Shown: positions 24,289 to 32,605, numbered from the stretch's first letter. The stretch: DNA of 64,000 nt from Mucilaginibacter gotjawali (GCF_002355435.1 NZ_AP017313.1:5270001-5334000); one strand, 5' to 3'. Numbers and translations: made by a program. The notes: generated from the sequence alone by a model not told the origin.

Positions 24289-24543
24289 TTACTTCTCCAA
24301 TATGCCTTCGGCCAGTATCACTACTTTGTTATTGGAAGCCTCAACCACACCCCCTTTTATAAAAAGCGTTTGCTCCTTACCGGCATTGCCGCCGCGAACG
24401 GTTACTTTGCCATCTTCCAGCGTGCTGATGATGGGCGCGTGGTTATTTAATATTTCAAAAAATCCCAAAGTACCTGGAAGGGTTACCGATGTGGCTTCAC
24501 CTTCGTAAACGGTTTTGTCGGGAGTCAGGATTTCTAATGTCAT
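24289..24543 (-). CDS. atpC: F1 ATP synthase epsilon subunit
   Basis: 84 residues, the short form found in Bacteroidota: only the N-terminal beta-sandwich is present (LEILTPDKTVYEGEATSVTLPGT, FFEILNNHAPIISTLEDGKV) and the C-terminal two-helix inhibitory domain is absent. Epsilon sits on the rotor stalk with gamma and couples rotation to catalysis. It is 165 bases downstream of atpD with a repeat-filled spacer and shares its transcript; the strong terminator at 24223 closes the operon. The other F1/FO genes lie elsewhere, as is usual for the phylum. Confidence 0.95.
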   Translation of the reverse strand: MTLEILTPDKTVYEGEATSVTLPGTLGFFEILNNHAPIISTLEDGKVTVRGGNAGKEQTLFIKGGVVEASNNKVVILAEGILEK

Positions 24544-24551
24544 TGCTTTTT

Positions 24552-24709
24552 AGATGTGAGATATGAGATGTGAGATGTGAGACGGATTGCCTCTTTATTT
24601 CAAATCTTATACCTATTGTCTCAACTCTTTTCCAGATATGAGATATAAAGCTTAAGATACGAGACGAATTGCCTCTTTATCTCAAATCTCATATCTCAAA
24701 TCTCATATC
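24552..24709. repeat. Repeat-filled spacer between atpD and atpC
   Basis: A 29-base direct repeat stands at 24579-24607 and 24661-24689 (GAGACGGATTGCCTCTTTAT type, two differences), and runs of AGATGTGAGATATGAG-like words at the left face CTCATATCTCAAATCT-like words at the right, which are their reverse complement. In RNA this would fold into a long imperfect hairpin between the two cistrons. Confidence 0.75.
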
Positions 24710-26214
24710 TAGCTATTGGCCTCAGCCAATAGCTTTTTGCCTTTTTCAATCGCTTCTTCAATGCTTCCAACAAGGTTAAAGGCAGCTTCGGGATATTCAT
24801 CCACTTCGCCGTCCATAATCATGTTAAAGCCTTTGATGGTTTCTTTAATGTCAACCAGTACACCTTTTAAGCCCGTAAACTGCTCGGCCACGTGGAAGGG
24901 CTGCGATAAGAAACGCTGTACACGGCGTGCGCGCGATACAACCAATTTATCTTCCTCGCTCAACTCATCCATACCCAGGATGGCGATAATGTCCTGTAGC
25001 TCTTTATAGCGCTGCAAAGTTTCCTTTACACGTTGTGCAGTATTGTAATGCTCGTCGCCCAAAATAGCAGGGCTCAGGATGCGCGAGGTTGAATCCAGTG
25101 GATCCACCGCAGGATAGATCCCTAACTCGGCAATCTTACGTGATAATACGGTAGTAGCATCCAGGTGGGCAAATGTTGTTGCCGGTGCAGGGTCGGTCAA
25201 GTCATCCGCAGGTACGTAAACGGCCTGTACAGAGGTGATTGAACCACGTTTGGTTGAAGTGATCCGTTCCTGCATGCTACCCATCTCGGTTGCCAGTGTT
25301 GGCTGGTAACCTACCGCTGACGGCATACGGCCAAGCAACGCCGATACTTCGGAACCTGCCTGGGTAAAGCGGAAGATGTTATCAATAAAGAATAATATAT
25401 CGCGTCCTTTTCCGTCAGCATCACCGTCGCGGAAATATTCTGCAATAGTTAAGCCTGAAAGTGCCACACGTGCACGTGCACCGGGAGGCTCGTTCATTTG
25501 TCCGAAAACGAAGGTTGCTTTTGAATCTTTTAATGCTTCAGGGTCAACTTTGGATAAATCCCAGCCGCCTGACTCCATCGAATGCATAAACTCGTCACCA
25601 TATTTAATGATGCCCGATTCAAGCATTTCGCGCAGTAAGTCGTTACCTTCGCGGGTACGCTCACCTACACCGGCAAATACTGATAAACCTGAGTATGCTT
25701 TCGCGATGTTGTTGATCAATTCCTGGATCAATACGGTTTTGCCTACACCGGCGCCACCGAATAACCCGATTTTACCACCCTTGCTGTAAGGCTCCAACAA
25801 GTCGATCACCTTGATACCGGTAAAAAGCACTTCGGTTTCGGTTGAAAGGTCCTCAAAACGGGGAGCGCTGGCGTGGATAGGGCGACCAGCCGAGTTGTCC
25901 AATTCTTTAATACCGTCGATGGCGCTGCCAACCACGTTGAATACACGTCCTTTAATATCATCGCCAACCGGCATTTTAATAGCCGATTCCAGATCCACAA
26001 CGTCCATGCCGCGAAGCAATCCGTCGGTTGAATCCATCGCGATGGCGCGAACGCGGTCTTCGCCCAAATGCTGCTGAACTTCTAAAATAACTTTCTGACC
26101 ATTTTGTTTGGTGATCTCTAATGCATCATAAATTTTTGGAAGATGTGCATTAACTGCGAAGCTTACGTCAACTACCGGACCGATGATCCGTGATATTTTT
26201 CCAATGTTTGGCAT
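24709..26214 (-). CDS. atpD: F1 ATP synthase beta subunit
   Basis: 501 residues, the catalytic subunit of F1. Seen: Walker A GGAGVGKTV (P-loop Lys/Thr), catalytic Glu in VGERTREGND, Walker B DILFFIDNIFRFTQAGSEVS, and the C-terminal helical DELSEED (DELSEEDKLV) that replaces the usual DELSEED loop. The N-terminal beta-barrel starts GKISRIIGPVVDV. Length is typical for Bacteroidota. It is first in the atpDC operon; a good -7 box lies 72 bases upstream. Cytoplasmic face of the inner membrane. Confidence 0.98.
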   Translation of the reverse strand: MPNIGKISRIIGPVVDVSFAVNAHLPKIYDALEITKQNGQKVILEVQQHLGEDRVRAIAMDSTDGLLRGMDVVDLESAIKMPVGDDIKGRVFNVVGSAIDGIKELDNSAGRPIHASAPRFEDLSTETEVLFTGIKVIDLLEPYSKGGKIGLFGGAGVGKTVLIQELINNIAKAYSGLSVFAGVGERTREGNDLLREMLESGIIKYGDEFMHSMESGGWDLSKVDPEALKDSKATFVFGQMNEPPGARARVALSGLTIAEYFRDGDADGKGRDILFFIDNIFRFTQAGSEVSALLGRMPSAVGYQPTLATEMGSMQERITSTKRGSITSVQAVYVPADDLTDPAPATTFAHLDATTVLSRKIAELGIYPAVDPLDSTSRILSPAILGDEHYNTAQRVKETLQRYKELQDIIAILGMDELSEEDKLVVSRARRVQRFLSQPFHVAEQFTGLKGVLVDIKETIKGFNMIMDGEVDEYPEAAFNLVGSIEEAIEKGKKLLAEANS

Positions 26215-26286
26215 ATATAACCTGGTAATTTAAAGTATTTTCAATGAAATGAGCGCCTTATAAACAGAACCCTCCTTTCAGAGGCG

Positions 26287-26294
26287 CAAAGTTA
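26287..26294 (-). promoter_or_regulatory. Putative -7 box of the atpD-atpC operon
   Basis: On the minus strand TAACTTTG is a perfect match to TAnnTTTG, 72 bases before the atpD ATG (26214). No clear TTTG -33 element is seen; the upstream stretch is A/T-rich (TTTAAATATTTAAC). The transcript would start near 26283 with a leader of about 69 bases. Confidence 0.5.
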
Positions 26295-26387
26295 AAGTTT
26301 TTTGTTAAATATTTAAAGGGTGGATTTAAATATTTTATAGCCTTTTAAGAATATTATTTTCAGGGGGGATGGCGGGCATGGCGGCGA

Positions 26388-26546
26388 GTTTACTCACCCC
26401 GACTTCGCTGCGCTTGTCACCCCTCTCTTCGGCAAGCCGAAAAGAGGGGAAAAGAAAAGGGATAAAAAATAAAAAAATCCTATATCCCTCTTTACCGCCT
26501 GCGGTAGAGAGGGTGGACAAGCGCAGCGAAGTCCGGGTGAGTAAAC
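26388..26546. repeat. 159-bp inverted-repeat element (MITE-like)
   Basis: The 42-base arms 26388-26429 and 26505-26546 are complementary except at four positions (outer part GTTTACTCACCCCGACTTCG). Inside the element a second hairpin (about 26420-26449, CCCTCTCTTCGGC with GCCGAAAAGAGGG) lies beside the left arm. No open reading frame of note. It resembles a non-autonomous mobile element or a large RNA hairpin between the divergently placed atpD promoter and the quinone oxidoreductase end. Confidence 0.75.
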
Positions 26547-26679
26547 TACCGAAGCGACATTAACGCCAATTGCAAACCGCCACCGCAGCCACCATGAACT
26601 ATCAACTAAGAACTCCTTCCCGCTATGGACTATGGACCATCGACTTCCTCCCACCATGGACCATCGACCATGGTCTTCC

Positions 26680-27660
26680 CTACACCTCCAACACTATCTT
26701 CCCGATATGCGTGCTGCTTTCCATCAGCGCGTGTGCTTCGGCCGCTTTTTCAAACGGGAAGGTGGCATTAATGATGGCTTTTATTTTGCCTGAGGCCAGC
26801 AGCGGCCATATATTTTCCTCCAGGCTTTGGGCGATGGCAGCTTTAAAGGCCGTGTCCCTTGCCCGCAGGGTAGAGCCTGTGATGGTGAGCCGTTTGGTCA
26901 TTATTAATGAAAGGTCGAGTTTAACATCCTTGCCCATCATCATATTAATCAGTACCAGCCTGCCGTCAAAAGCCAGGCACCTGATGTTGGGTACGGTATA
27001 ATCGCCGCCTATCATATCTAAAATCACATCAACCCCTTTACCATTGGTAAGCTGCCTGATCTCCTCCTCAAAGTTTTCTATTTCGTAGTTGATGGCTTTG
27101 GCTGCGCCGAGGTCTTCACAAAACTTACATTTTTCATCGCTGCCGGCGGTTACATAAACGGTAGCGCCCATAGCCTTTGCCATTTGAATAGCCGCCACAC
27201 CAATCCCGCTTGATCCGCCATGCACCAAAAGCGTTTCGCCCGCCTGTAGTTTACCCCTGTCGAACACGTTACTCCAAACGGTAAAAAAGGTCTCGGGGAG
27301 GGATGCCGCTTCAACAAAACTCAGGTTGCCTGGGATGAGCAGGCATTGGCCCGCGGGTACGCTGCAATATTCCGCATAGCCGCCACCTGTTACCAGGGCG
27401 CAAACTTTATCGCCAACCTTCCAGCGGGTAACATTGGCGCCGGTTTCGATGATGGTTCCGGCAATTTCAAGTCCGGGTATATCCGGCGATGCCCCGGGCG
27501 GCGGCGGGTAATGCCCCTTGCGCTGCGACACATCAGGGCGGTTAACGCCCGCTGCGGCCACTTTTACCAAAACTTCATCCGGCAAACAGGCCGGCGTGGG
27601 CCGTTCTTCTATCTGCAATACTTCAGGGGCGCCGGGTTGGGTTATCACAATCGCTTTCAT
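26680..27660 (-). CDS. NAD(P)H-quinone oxidoreductase, PIG3/zeta-crystallin type
   Basis: 326 residues of the medium-chain dehydrogenase superfamily without catalytic zinc. Features: the N-terminal GroES-like domain (MKAIVITQPGAPEVLQIEERP, NRPDVSQRKGHYPPPPGAS, PGLEIAGTI), the Rossmann turn HGGSSGIGVAAIQMAKAMGA, and VDVILDMIGGDYT. The YPPPPGAS-P-PGLE pattern marks the PIG3 group, which reduces quinones with NADPH. Cytoplasmic. Length is standard. It is a single gene flanked by the ABC permease gene upstream in the same direction (about 120-bp gap) and by the inverted-repeat element downstream. Confidence 0.93.
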   Translation of the reverse strand: MKAIVITQPGAPEVLQIEERPTPACLPDEVLVKVAAAGVNRPDVSQRKGHYPPPPGASPDIPGLEIAGTIIETGANVTRWKVGDKVCALVTGGGYAEYCSVPAGQCLLIPGNLSFVEAASLPETFFTVWSNVFDRGKLQAGETLLVHGGSSGIGVAAIQMAKAMGATVYVTAGSDEKCKFCEDLGAAKAINYEIENFEEEIRQLTNGKGVDVILDMIGGDYTVPNIRCLAFDGRLVLINMMMGKDVKLDLSLIMTKRLTITGSTLRARDTAFKAAIAQSLEENIWPLLASGKIKAIINATFPFEKAAEAHALMESSTHIGKIVLEV

Positions 27661-27780
27661 GGGGTAAATATATCTGCATTAGTAACCCTTATCAAATCAA
27701 TAATGTTTGTTTAAATAATTGTGACTTTTCACCAGCGCATACAAACTTTCAGTTTTCGCCTTTTACCTTTCAACCCTCCT

Positions 27781-30147
27781 TCACTCATTCTTTAAACTCT
27801 CCACCGGGTTCGCCATTGCCGCCTTAATAGACTGAAAGCTAATAGTGATAAAAGCGATCAGCAATGCCCCTAAGGCTGTTATTGCGAAAACCCACCAATG
27901 GATCTGCTCGCGGTAAGCATAGCTCTGCAGCCATTTTTCCATTGCCAGCCAGGCCAATGGGGATGAGATGAGGATTGATATCAAAGCCAATTTCATAAAA
28001 TCGCCCGACAACATCGTCACTATGGTGGAGACGTTAGCGCCCAATACCTTGCGGATGCCGATCTCGCGGTTACGTTGTTCAGCGGCATAGGCTGCAAGGC
28101 CAAACAGGCCAAGGCAGGCTATAATGATAGCAAGCGTCGTGAAAATGATAAAGAGCTGCCCCATGCGCTGTTCATTACTGTACAGGGCATTAAAATCTTC
28201 ATCCATAAACGAGTATTCGAAATGCTGGTTGGGCGATAGTTGTTTCCAGGTGCTTTCAATCCTGCCCATAAGGGCAGGTAAATCGGTGGTGTTTACTTTT
28301 ATGCTTAAGGAGGCCATCCAGTCGGGCGCCATCACCATAAATAAAGGAGTAACATTATCCCGTAACGAAGAAAAGTTAAAGTCTTTTACCACACCGATGA
28401 TATGATATTTTGTATTGATCCTTTCTGCTGGACTGCCATTATACCCAAGCATTCTTGCCGCAGTTTCATTGATGATCATCGCTGATGAATCAGTAGCAAA
28501 CTGGTTTGAAAAATTCCGGCCCGAAACAAGTTTCATACCCATAGTGCTAATATAATCTTCATCTACTGTCCAGTATTCCCCCTGGATATTCTTCCCTGAA
28601 GATGCATTAAAAACGTTTGGAAAACGCAGGGTACCTGTAGGTAAAAAGCTGGTAAGCGTAGCGTTAACTACACCGGGTATTTGTTTAATCTCTTGTTTCA
28701 GGATTTTTGGATCTTTCAAAGTGGTCACATTTTTTACGATGAGTACCTGGTCGCGGCTAAAGCCAAGGCTTTTGTTTTGGATATAATTTAGCTGGTTATA
28801 AACAACCAATGTGCCGATGATGAGGAATATAGATATTGCAAACTGGAACACTACCAAAAAGCTGCGGAGTTTGCTGCCTTTAAAACCCGCTGATAATTTT
28901 CCTTTTAAAACATGCACCGGCTGAAATGCCGACAGGAAAAATGCAGGATAAGCACCCGCCAATATCCCCACTACCACAATAATTACCAACAAAGCCGGCA
29001 AAAGCCAGGTAAAGGTGTGCCGGCTGATGGAGAGTTCCTTACCCGAAACCTGGTTAAAAAACGGCAGCAGCAACAAGGCAATTACTACCGCTATTATGGC
29101 TGCGGCCAGCGTTACGATAAGTGATTCGGCAAGGAATTGTGCCACCAAATGTCTACGTGTCGATCCCAATACCTTGCGCACCCCCACCTCCCGTGCACGG
29201 TTAGCTGAGCGGGCGGTTGACAGGTTCATAAAATTGATGCAGGCCAGCACCAGTATAAAAATGGCTATTGCCGAAAATATGTAGACGTATTGGATATTAC
29301 CATTGGCACTCAGTTCCCTTTGCCGGTTTGATTGAAGGTGAATGTCTTCCAATGGCGTTAAACTTAGCTTAATGTAATTACCGTGCGCAGCAAATTTGGT
29401 GTAGTTAAAATCTTTTGTGTCGATATGCCTGCGCAACAAACCGTCAAACTTGGCTTCCAAATGATTTGGATCGGCGCCGGGTTGAAGTAAAATATAGGTA
29501 TTGAACATAAAGCCATTCCAGCCTTTACCCTGGTTTGCATCCAGACCAAATAAAAAATCAGCCTTAAAGTGTGATTGAGCAGGGATGTCCCTAATCACAC
29601 CTGCTATTTTATAGATGCTATTGCCATCATTACCTACCTTAGTAAGCGTTTTACCGACAACATCAGTCGAGCTAAAATATTTTTTTGCTGTTTTTTCGGA
29701 GATCACTATATCATTAGGATCTCTCAACGCGGTTTTCGGGTCGCCCGCGATCATCGGCAAAGTAAAAATATCAAATATATTGGGGTCGCAATAAATGCTC
29801 CGGTCTTCCTGGATAATTTCATTACCCTTTTTAAAACGCAGGTTAATAGCCAAAGCAAGACGCGTTGACCGCTCCACTTCGGGGAATTCCCTCGCCATGG
29901 CGTCGCCAACCGGCGGGGCGGCTATGGCAAACGAGGTTAGGGTGCCGCCGTACTTTAAATCGCTGTTTACCCGGTAAATCCTTTCATATTTGGCGTTATA
30001 CCTGTCGTAACTCAATTCATCAAACACATAAAAAACAATCAGCAGGCAGGTTGCCAAGCCCAAAGCAAGGCCGAAAACATTGATAAAGGTGAAGCCTTTA
30101 TTTTTTAAAAGGCTGCGGAAGGCGGTTTTTAGGTAGTTCCTTATCAT
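27781..30147 (-). CDS. MacB/FtsX-type ABC transporter permease
   Basis: 788 residues with two FtsX-like units. Residues 1-~270 hold the first transmembrane helix (GFTFINVFGLALGLATCLLI) and a MacB-type periplasmic domain; three helices follow at ~280-410 with the signature NFMNLSTARSANRAREVGVRK. A second periplasmic domain runs to ~670, and three closing helices carry AEQRNREIGIRKVLGA. Such permeases export peptides, antibiotics or lipoprotein-linked signals with a separate ATPase; no ATPase gene is next to it, as is common in Bacteroidota paralogues. It ends NPVESLKNE as the family does. It is divergent from the AbiE pair. Confidence 0.93.
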   Translation of the reverse strand: MIRNYLKTAFRSLLKNKGFTFINVFGLALGLATCLLIVFYVFDELSYDRYNAKYERIYRVNSDLKYGGTLTSFAIAAPPVGDAMAREFPEVERSTRLALAINLRFKKGNEIIQEDRSIYCDPNIFDIFTLPMIAGDPKTALRDPNDIVISEKTAKKYFSSTDVVGKTLTKVGNDGNSIYKIAGVIRDIPAQSHFKADFLFGLDANQGKGWNGFMFNTYILLQPGADPNHLEAKFDGLLRRHIDTKDFNYTKFAAHGNYIKLSLTPLEDIHLQSNRQRELSANGNIQYVYIFSAIAIFILVLACINFMNLSTARSANRAREVGVRKVLGSTRRHLVAQFLAESLIVTLAAAIIAVVIALLLLPFFNQVSGKELSISRHTFTWLLPALLVIIVVVGILAGAYPAFFLSAFQPVHVLKGKLSAGFKGSKLRSFLVVFQFAISIFLIIGTLVVYNQLNYIQNKSLGFSRDQVLIVKNVTTLKDPKILKQEIKQIPGVVNATLTSFLPTGTLRFPNVFNASSGKNIQGEYWTVDEDYISTMGMKLVSGRNFSNQFATDSSAMIINETAARMLGYNGSPAERINTKYHIIGVVKDFNFSSLRDNVTPLFMVMAPDWMASLSIKVNTTDLPALMGRIESTWKQLSPNQHFEYSFMDEDFNALYSNEQRMGQLFIIFTTLAIIIACLGLFGLAAYAAEQRNREIGIRKVLGANVSTIVTMLSGDFMKLALISILISSPLAWLAMEKWLQSYAYREQIHWWVFAITALGALLIAFITISFQSIKAAMANPVESLKNE

Positions 30148-30174
30148 AGCTGATGATTTAAAGGAATAAATATA

Positions 30175-30192
30175 TAACTAATTATTTAGTTA
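30175..30192. repeat. 18-base palindrome between ABC permease and abiE
   Basis: TAACTAA (30175-30181) and TTAGTTA (30186-30192) are perfect arms with four bases between. It lies 28 bases before the ABC permease ATG in the divergent intergenic region, next to TATATTTA, a 7/8 -7 box on the minus strand. Candidate operator; all A/T, so chance is possible. Confidence 0.35.
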
Positions 30193-30229
30193 ATTCCACA
30201 ACCGCATCATAAAAAATAAAATGCATATA

Positions 30230-30269
30230 TTTAATAAGATAGTCAATTATTTTCGATTATCTTATTAAA
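30230..30269. promoter_or_regulatory. Candidate AbiEi operator (inverted repeat)
   Basis: Arms 30230-30244 (TTTAATAAGATAGTC) and 30255-30269 (GATTATCTTATTAAA) are 15 bases with one mismatch and a 10-base gap. The right arm lies between the -33 and -7 regions of the abiE promoter. AbiEi proteins are known to bind inverted repeats upstream of their own operon, so this is the natural autoregulation site. Confidence 0.7.
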
Positions 30270-30281
30270 TATTTACATTTG
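30250..30281 (+). promoter_or_regulatory. Promoter of abiEi-abiEii, probably leaderless
   Basis: TACATTTG at 30274-30281 is a perfect TAnnTTTG -7 box; TTTTCG at 30250-30255 is a fair -33 element, 20 bases away. The ATG begins at 30285, only three bases after the box, so the predicted transcript start falls at about the first codon. Confidence 0.65.
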
Positions 30282-30284
30282 TAA

Positions 30285-30923
30285 ATGGATATCCGACAAG
30301 CCATACGATCATACGCACGACAACCATTAACTCATCAATTACTGTTGTCGCTATTAAAGGATTACAAAAGCCCCAATGATAAGATTTCTTCATTACTTAA
30401 CGATAGGGTATTGACGGGTATTAAGAAAGGGCTGTATATCGCCGGGCCTGTGTTAAAGGCCAATAAACCCGAACCGTTTTTAATGGCGAACCAAATATTG
30501 GGGCCAAGTTATGTCTCATTGGATTCGGCGCTCTCCTATTACGGACTGATTCCCGAACGCGTTTATGAGATCACGTCAGCGACGGTAAAAGCTTCAAGAA
30601 AATTTGTGACAGAAATGGGCCTTTTTAGCTATACCCATCTTTCGCTGCCCTATTATTCATTCGGCATTCAGCAACAAATACTATCCGATGAACAATATGT
30701 AATGATGGCTTCGCCTGAAAAAGCTTTGTTTGATAAAGTGATCACTACGTCGGGGCTGGTACTCAGAAGTAAAAAACATGCCTGGGAATACCTGGTGGAA
30801 AATCTGAGAATGGATGAAGACAGCCTGAAAGACTTTGATACGACTTCGATGTCGTCATGGCTGCAGGACGCACCAAAAAAAGATAGTTTATCGATGGTCA
30901 TTAAAGCATTAAATAACTTATGA
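30285..30923 (+). CDS. abiEi: AbiEi-family type IV antitoxin
   Basis: 212 residues. It has an N-terminal winged helix-turn-helix (QLLLSLLKDYKSPNDKISSLLNDRVL, TGIKKGLYIAGP) that reads DNA and an AbiEi-type C-terminal domain (GPSYVSLDSALSYYGLIPE, SPEKALFDKV), as in the transcriptional autoregulator antitoxins of AbiE systems, which protect against phage by abortive infection or stabilise mobile DNA. Its stop overlaps the AbiEii start by ATGA (30920-30923), so the toxin is made only in coupling with it. It acts without direct toxin binding in known type IV systems. The operator-like inverted repeat at 30230-30269 lies just upstream. Confidence 0.9.
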   Translation: MDIRQAIRSYARQPLTHQLLLSLLKDYKSPNDKISSLLNDRVLTGIKKGLYIAGPVLKANKPEPFLMANQILGPSYVSLDSALSYYGLIPERVYEITSATVKASRKFVTEMGLFSYTHLSLPYYSFGIQQQILSDEQYVMMASPEKALFDKVITTSGLVLRSKKHAWEYLVENLRMDEDSLKDFDTTSMSSWLQDAPKKDSLSMVIKALNNL

Positions 30924-31777
30924 TTAAAGAATGGCTGGATAGTTACAAGCCGGCAAATAAAGAAGAAGCACTACAGGCGCTCCGTGAGATTATGCAGGAG
31001 ATCGCCCTCGCCGGCCTGCAACGTGCCGGTTTTTTTGAAAAGGCGGCCTTTTACGGCGGTACCGCCTTAAGAATATTTTATGGGCTCGACCGATTTTCCG
31101 AAGACCTGGACTTTTCGCTTTTAGCAACAATTCCGGAGTTTTCGTTTGACAGGTACCTGGAGGCCGTGCGCTTCGAATTTGAATCATTAGGCTTTAAAAT
31201 ATCTGTAAAAGAAAAAGAAAAAACCAATAAGGGTAATATTCAATCTGCATTTTTAAAATCGGAAACTATCTGGAAAGAATTGATTTTAGAAGATATTATC
31301 CCACAAAACGGATTAGACCAAAAACCAAATATTAAAATTAAACTGGAGGTTGATATCAATCCGCCACAAGGCTTTAATACCGAAGAAAAGTTGTTATTGA
31401 AACCGTTTTCATTTTACGTTAAATGCTTTGTTATTTCGGACTTATTTGCGGGCAAAATGCATGCACTATTATTCCGTAAATGGGGCGACAATGTAAAAGG
31501 GCGCGATTGGTACGATATGGAATGGTATATCAAAAAGGGTGTGCCATTAAACCTGAGTCATTTTTTATTAAGGGCACAAGACAGCGGCGATTGGAATAAA
31601 GCGACCATCACCGCAGAAGAGTTTCAACAATTATTAAATGCAAAAATTGATAAGGTAAATTTAAATCGCGTAAGGGCAGATATTGTCCGTTTTATCCCTG
31701 ATCCTATGCGAATTGAAATTTGGTCTGCCAAATATTTTCACGACCTCGTTAGCCATTTGACTATTATTATCGAATAA
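30920..31777 (+). CDS. abiEii: AbiEii-family nucleotidyltransferase toxin
   Basis: 285 residues. The DNA-polymerase-beta-like nucleotidyltransferase motif is complete: GGTALRIFYGLDRFSEDLDF, with Gly-Gly-Thr and Asp-x-Asp-like residues, and the later KMHALLFRKWGDNVKGRDWYDMEWY. AbiEii toxins add nucleotides to tRNA 3' ends or other targets to stop growth. The third acidic residue is probably Asp in KLEVDINPP. No truncation or stop is seen, so the system looks functional. It begins in the last codon of AbiEi and ends 113 bases before the peroxiredoxin gene. Target RNA is not known here. Confidence 0.92.
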   Translation: MIKEWLDSYKPANKEEALQALREIMQEIALAGLQRAGFFEKAAFYGGTALRIFYGLDRFSEDLDFSLLATIPEFSFDRYLEAVRFEFESLGFKISVKEKEKTNKGNIQSAFLKSETIWKELILEDIIPQNGLDQKPNIKIKLEVDINPPQGFNTEEKLLLKPFSFYVKCFVISDLFAGKMHALLFRKWGDNVKGRDWYDMEWYIKKGVPLNLSHFLLRAQDSGDWNKATITAEEFQQLLNAKIDKVNLNRVRADIVRFIPDPMRIEIWSAKYFHDLVSHLTIIIE

Positions 31778-31890
31778 GCATTCTTTTAAACGATATTTTA
31801 TCGGGCTATACCAAAGACACCAAAATGTAAAATATCTGATCACCCTCGATCAACCGGAATTATTTTATTTCTTTGCATAAAAAACAATCT

Positions 31891-32352
31891 ATGTCATTAC
31901 AACCAGGTTCACCAGCACCACAATTCACTTTGATCTCAACCGAAAAAAAACCGGTTTCATTGTCCGATTTTAAAGGCAAAAAAGTTGTCCTTCACTTTTT
32001 CCCGATGGCTTTTACCGGCGTTTGTACCACACAGTTGTGTACCATGCGCGATAGCTTTGGTTATTATGATGGCCTTAATGCTACTATTTTAGGCATTTCT
32101 GTCGATTCGCCTTTTACATTGGCTAAGTTTAAAGAAGAAAATAATTACCAGTTTGAACTCCTGTCCGACTTTAACAAAGAAGTATCTGCGGCCTATGGCG
32201 CTATTTACGAAGAATTTGTTTTAGGCCTTAAAGGTGTATCAAAACGGGCGGCTTTTGTTATTGATGAAGAACAAAATATCATCTATGCCGAAGTGCTTGA
32301 ATCAGCAGGCGATTTGCCGAATTTTGAGGCAATTGCAGCCGCTGTAAAGTAA
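31891..32352 (+). CDS. Peroxiredoxin (AhpC/TSA family, Ahp1/AhpE-like)
   Basis: 153 residues from the ATG at 31891; an in-frame ATG at 31873 gives six extra residues without homology. Thiol peroxidase that reduces hydrogen peroxide and alkyl peroxides in the cytoplasm. The peroxidatic Cys is in FFPMAFTGVCTTQLCTM (TGVC; a second Cys five residues later could resolve). The fold starts GSPAPQFTLISTEKKPVSLSDFKGKK, and KRAAFVIDEEQNIIYAE is the usual C-terminal strand. Length fits. It lies between the AbiE operon and the tRNA gene, and a possible weak -7 box (TTTCTTTG at 31868-31875) stands before the start. Confidence 0.9.
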   Translation: MSLQPGSPAPQFTLISTEKKPVSLSDFKGKKVVLHFFPMAFTGVCTTQLCTMRDSFGYYDGLNATILGISVDSPFTLAKFKEENNYQFELLSDFNKEVSAAYGAIYEEFVLGLKGVSKRAAFVIDEEQNIIYAEVLESAGDLPNFEAIAAAVK

Positions 32353-32388
32353 TTTTCAAAAATATTATAGAGGATTGAAAAGAAATCC

Positions 32389-32396
32389 TATTTTTG
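32389..32396 (+). promoter_or_regulatory. Putative -7 box of the tRNA-Arg gene
   Basis: TATTTTTG is a perfect match to TAnnTTTG, 31 bases before the tRNA. No good -33 element at the standard distance; a TTG lies 11 bases upstream only (32375-32377). The tRNA would have a 5' leader of about 25 bases removed by RNase P. Confidence 0.5.
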
Positions 32397-32426
32397 CAGT
32401 CCTGTTTCAAAAACGATCCGGGAAAT

Positions 32427-32500
32427 GCACTTGTAGCTCAATTGGATAGAGCACCTGACTACGGATCAGGAGGTTAGGGGTTCGACTCCCTTCAAGTGCA
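32427..32500 (+). tRNA. tRNA-Arg (anticodon ACG)
   Basis: 74 bases with a full cloverleaf: acceptor GCACTTG/CAAGTGC, D arm GCTC/GAGC, anticodon stem CCTGA/TCAGG with loop CTACGGA (anticodon ACG at 32461-32463, read as ICG after deamination), T arm AGGGG/CCCTT with one G-U pair and loop TTCGACT, and discriminator A. CCA is not encoded. It reads CGU, CGC and CGA codons. Confidence 0.97.
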
Positions 32501-32505
32501 CATTT

Positions 32506-32600
32506 TTTTGAGTCAAAAGTCTCAAGCCCGGAGTCCAAAGTCGAATAAGTTTTCCACTTAAGACTTCAGACCTTCGACTCAGGACTTAAGACTAAGGACT
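32506..32600. repeat. GACTT/AAGTC word-repeat spacer
   Basis: The stretch after the tRNA is built of repeated words such as AGTCAAAAGTC, GAGTCCAAAGTC, AAGACTTCAGAC, GACTCAGGACTTAAGACT. Both AGTC and GACT orientations occur, so it can fold on itself. It has no coding potential. Confidence 0.6.
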
Positions 32601-32605
32601 TAACC

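Larger units (their letters stand above)
26215..26679. other. 465-bp intergenic region with atpD promoter and a mobile-like inverted repeat
   Basis: No gene is supported. From left to right: atpD 5'-UTR and -7 box (26287-26294), the 159-bp inverted-repeat element (26388-26546), and a word-repeat stretch at about 26594-26675 (ACTATGGACCATCGAC and similar units), which ends at the stop of the quinone oxidoreductase. Confidence 0.55.

Noticed and set aside
26394..26657. 87-codon frame through the 159-bp inverted-repeat element
   Set aside because: It reads through a hairpin element and a word-repeat spacer; composition is not coding-like and no family is seen.
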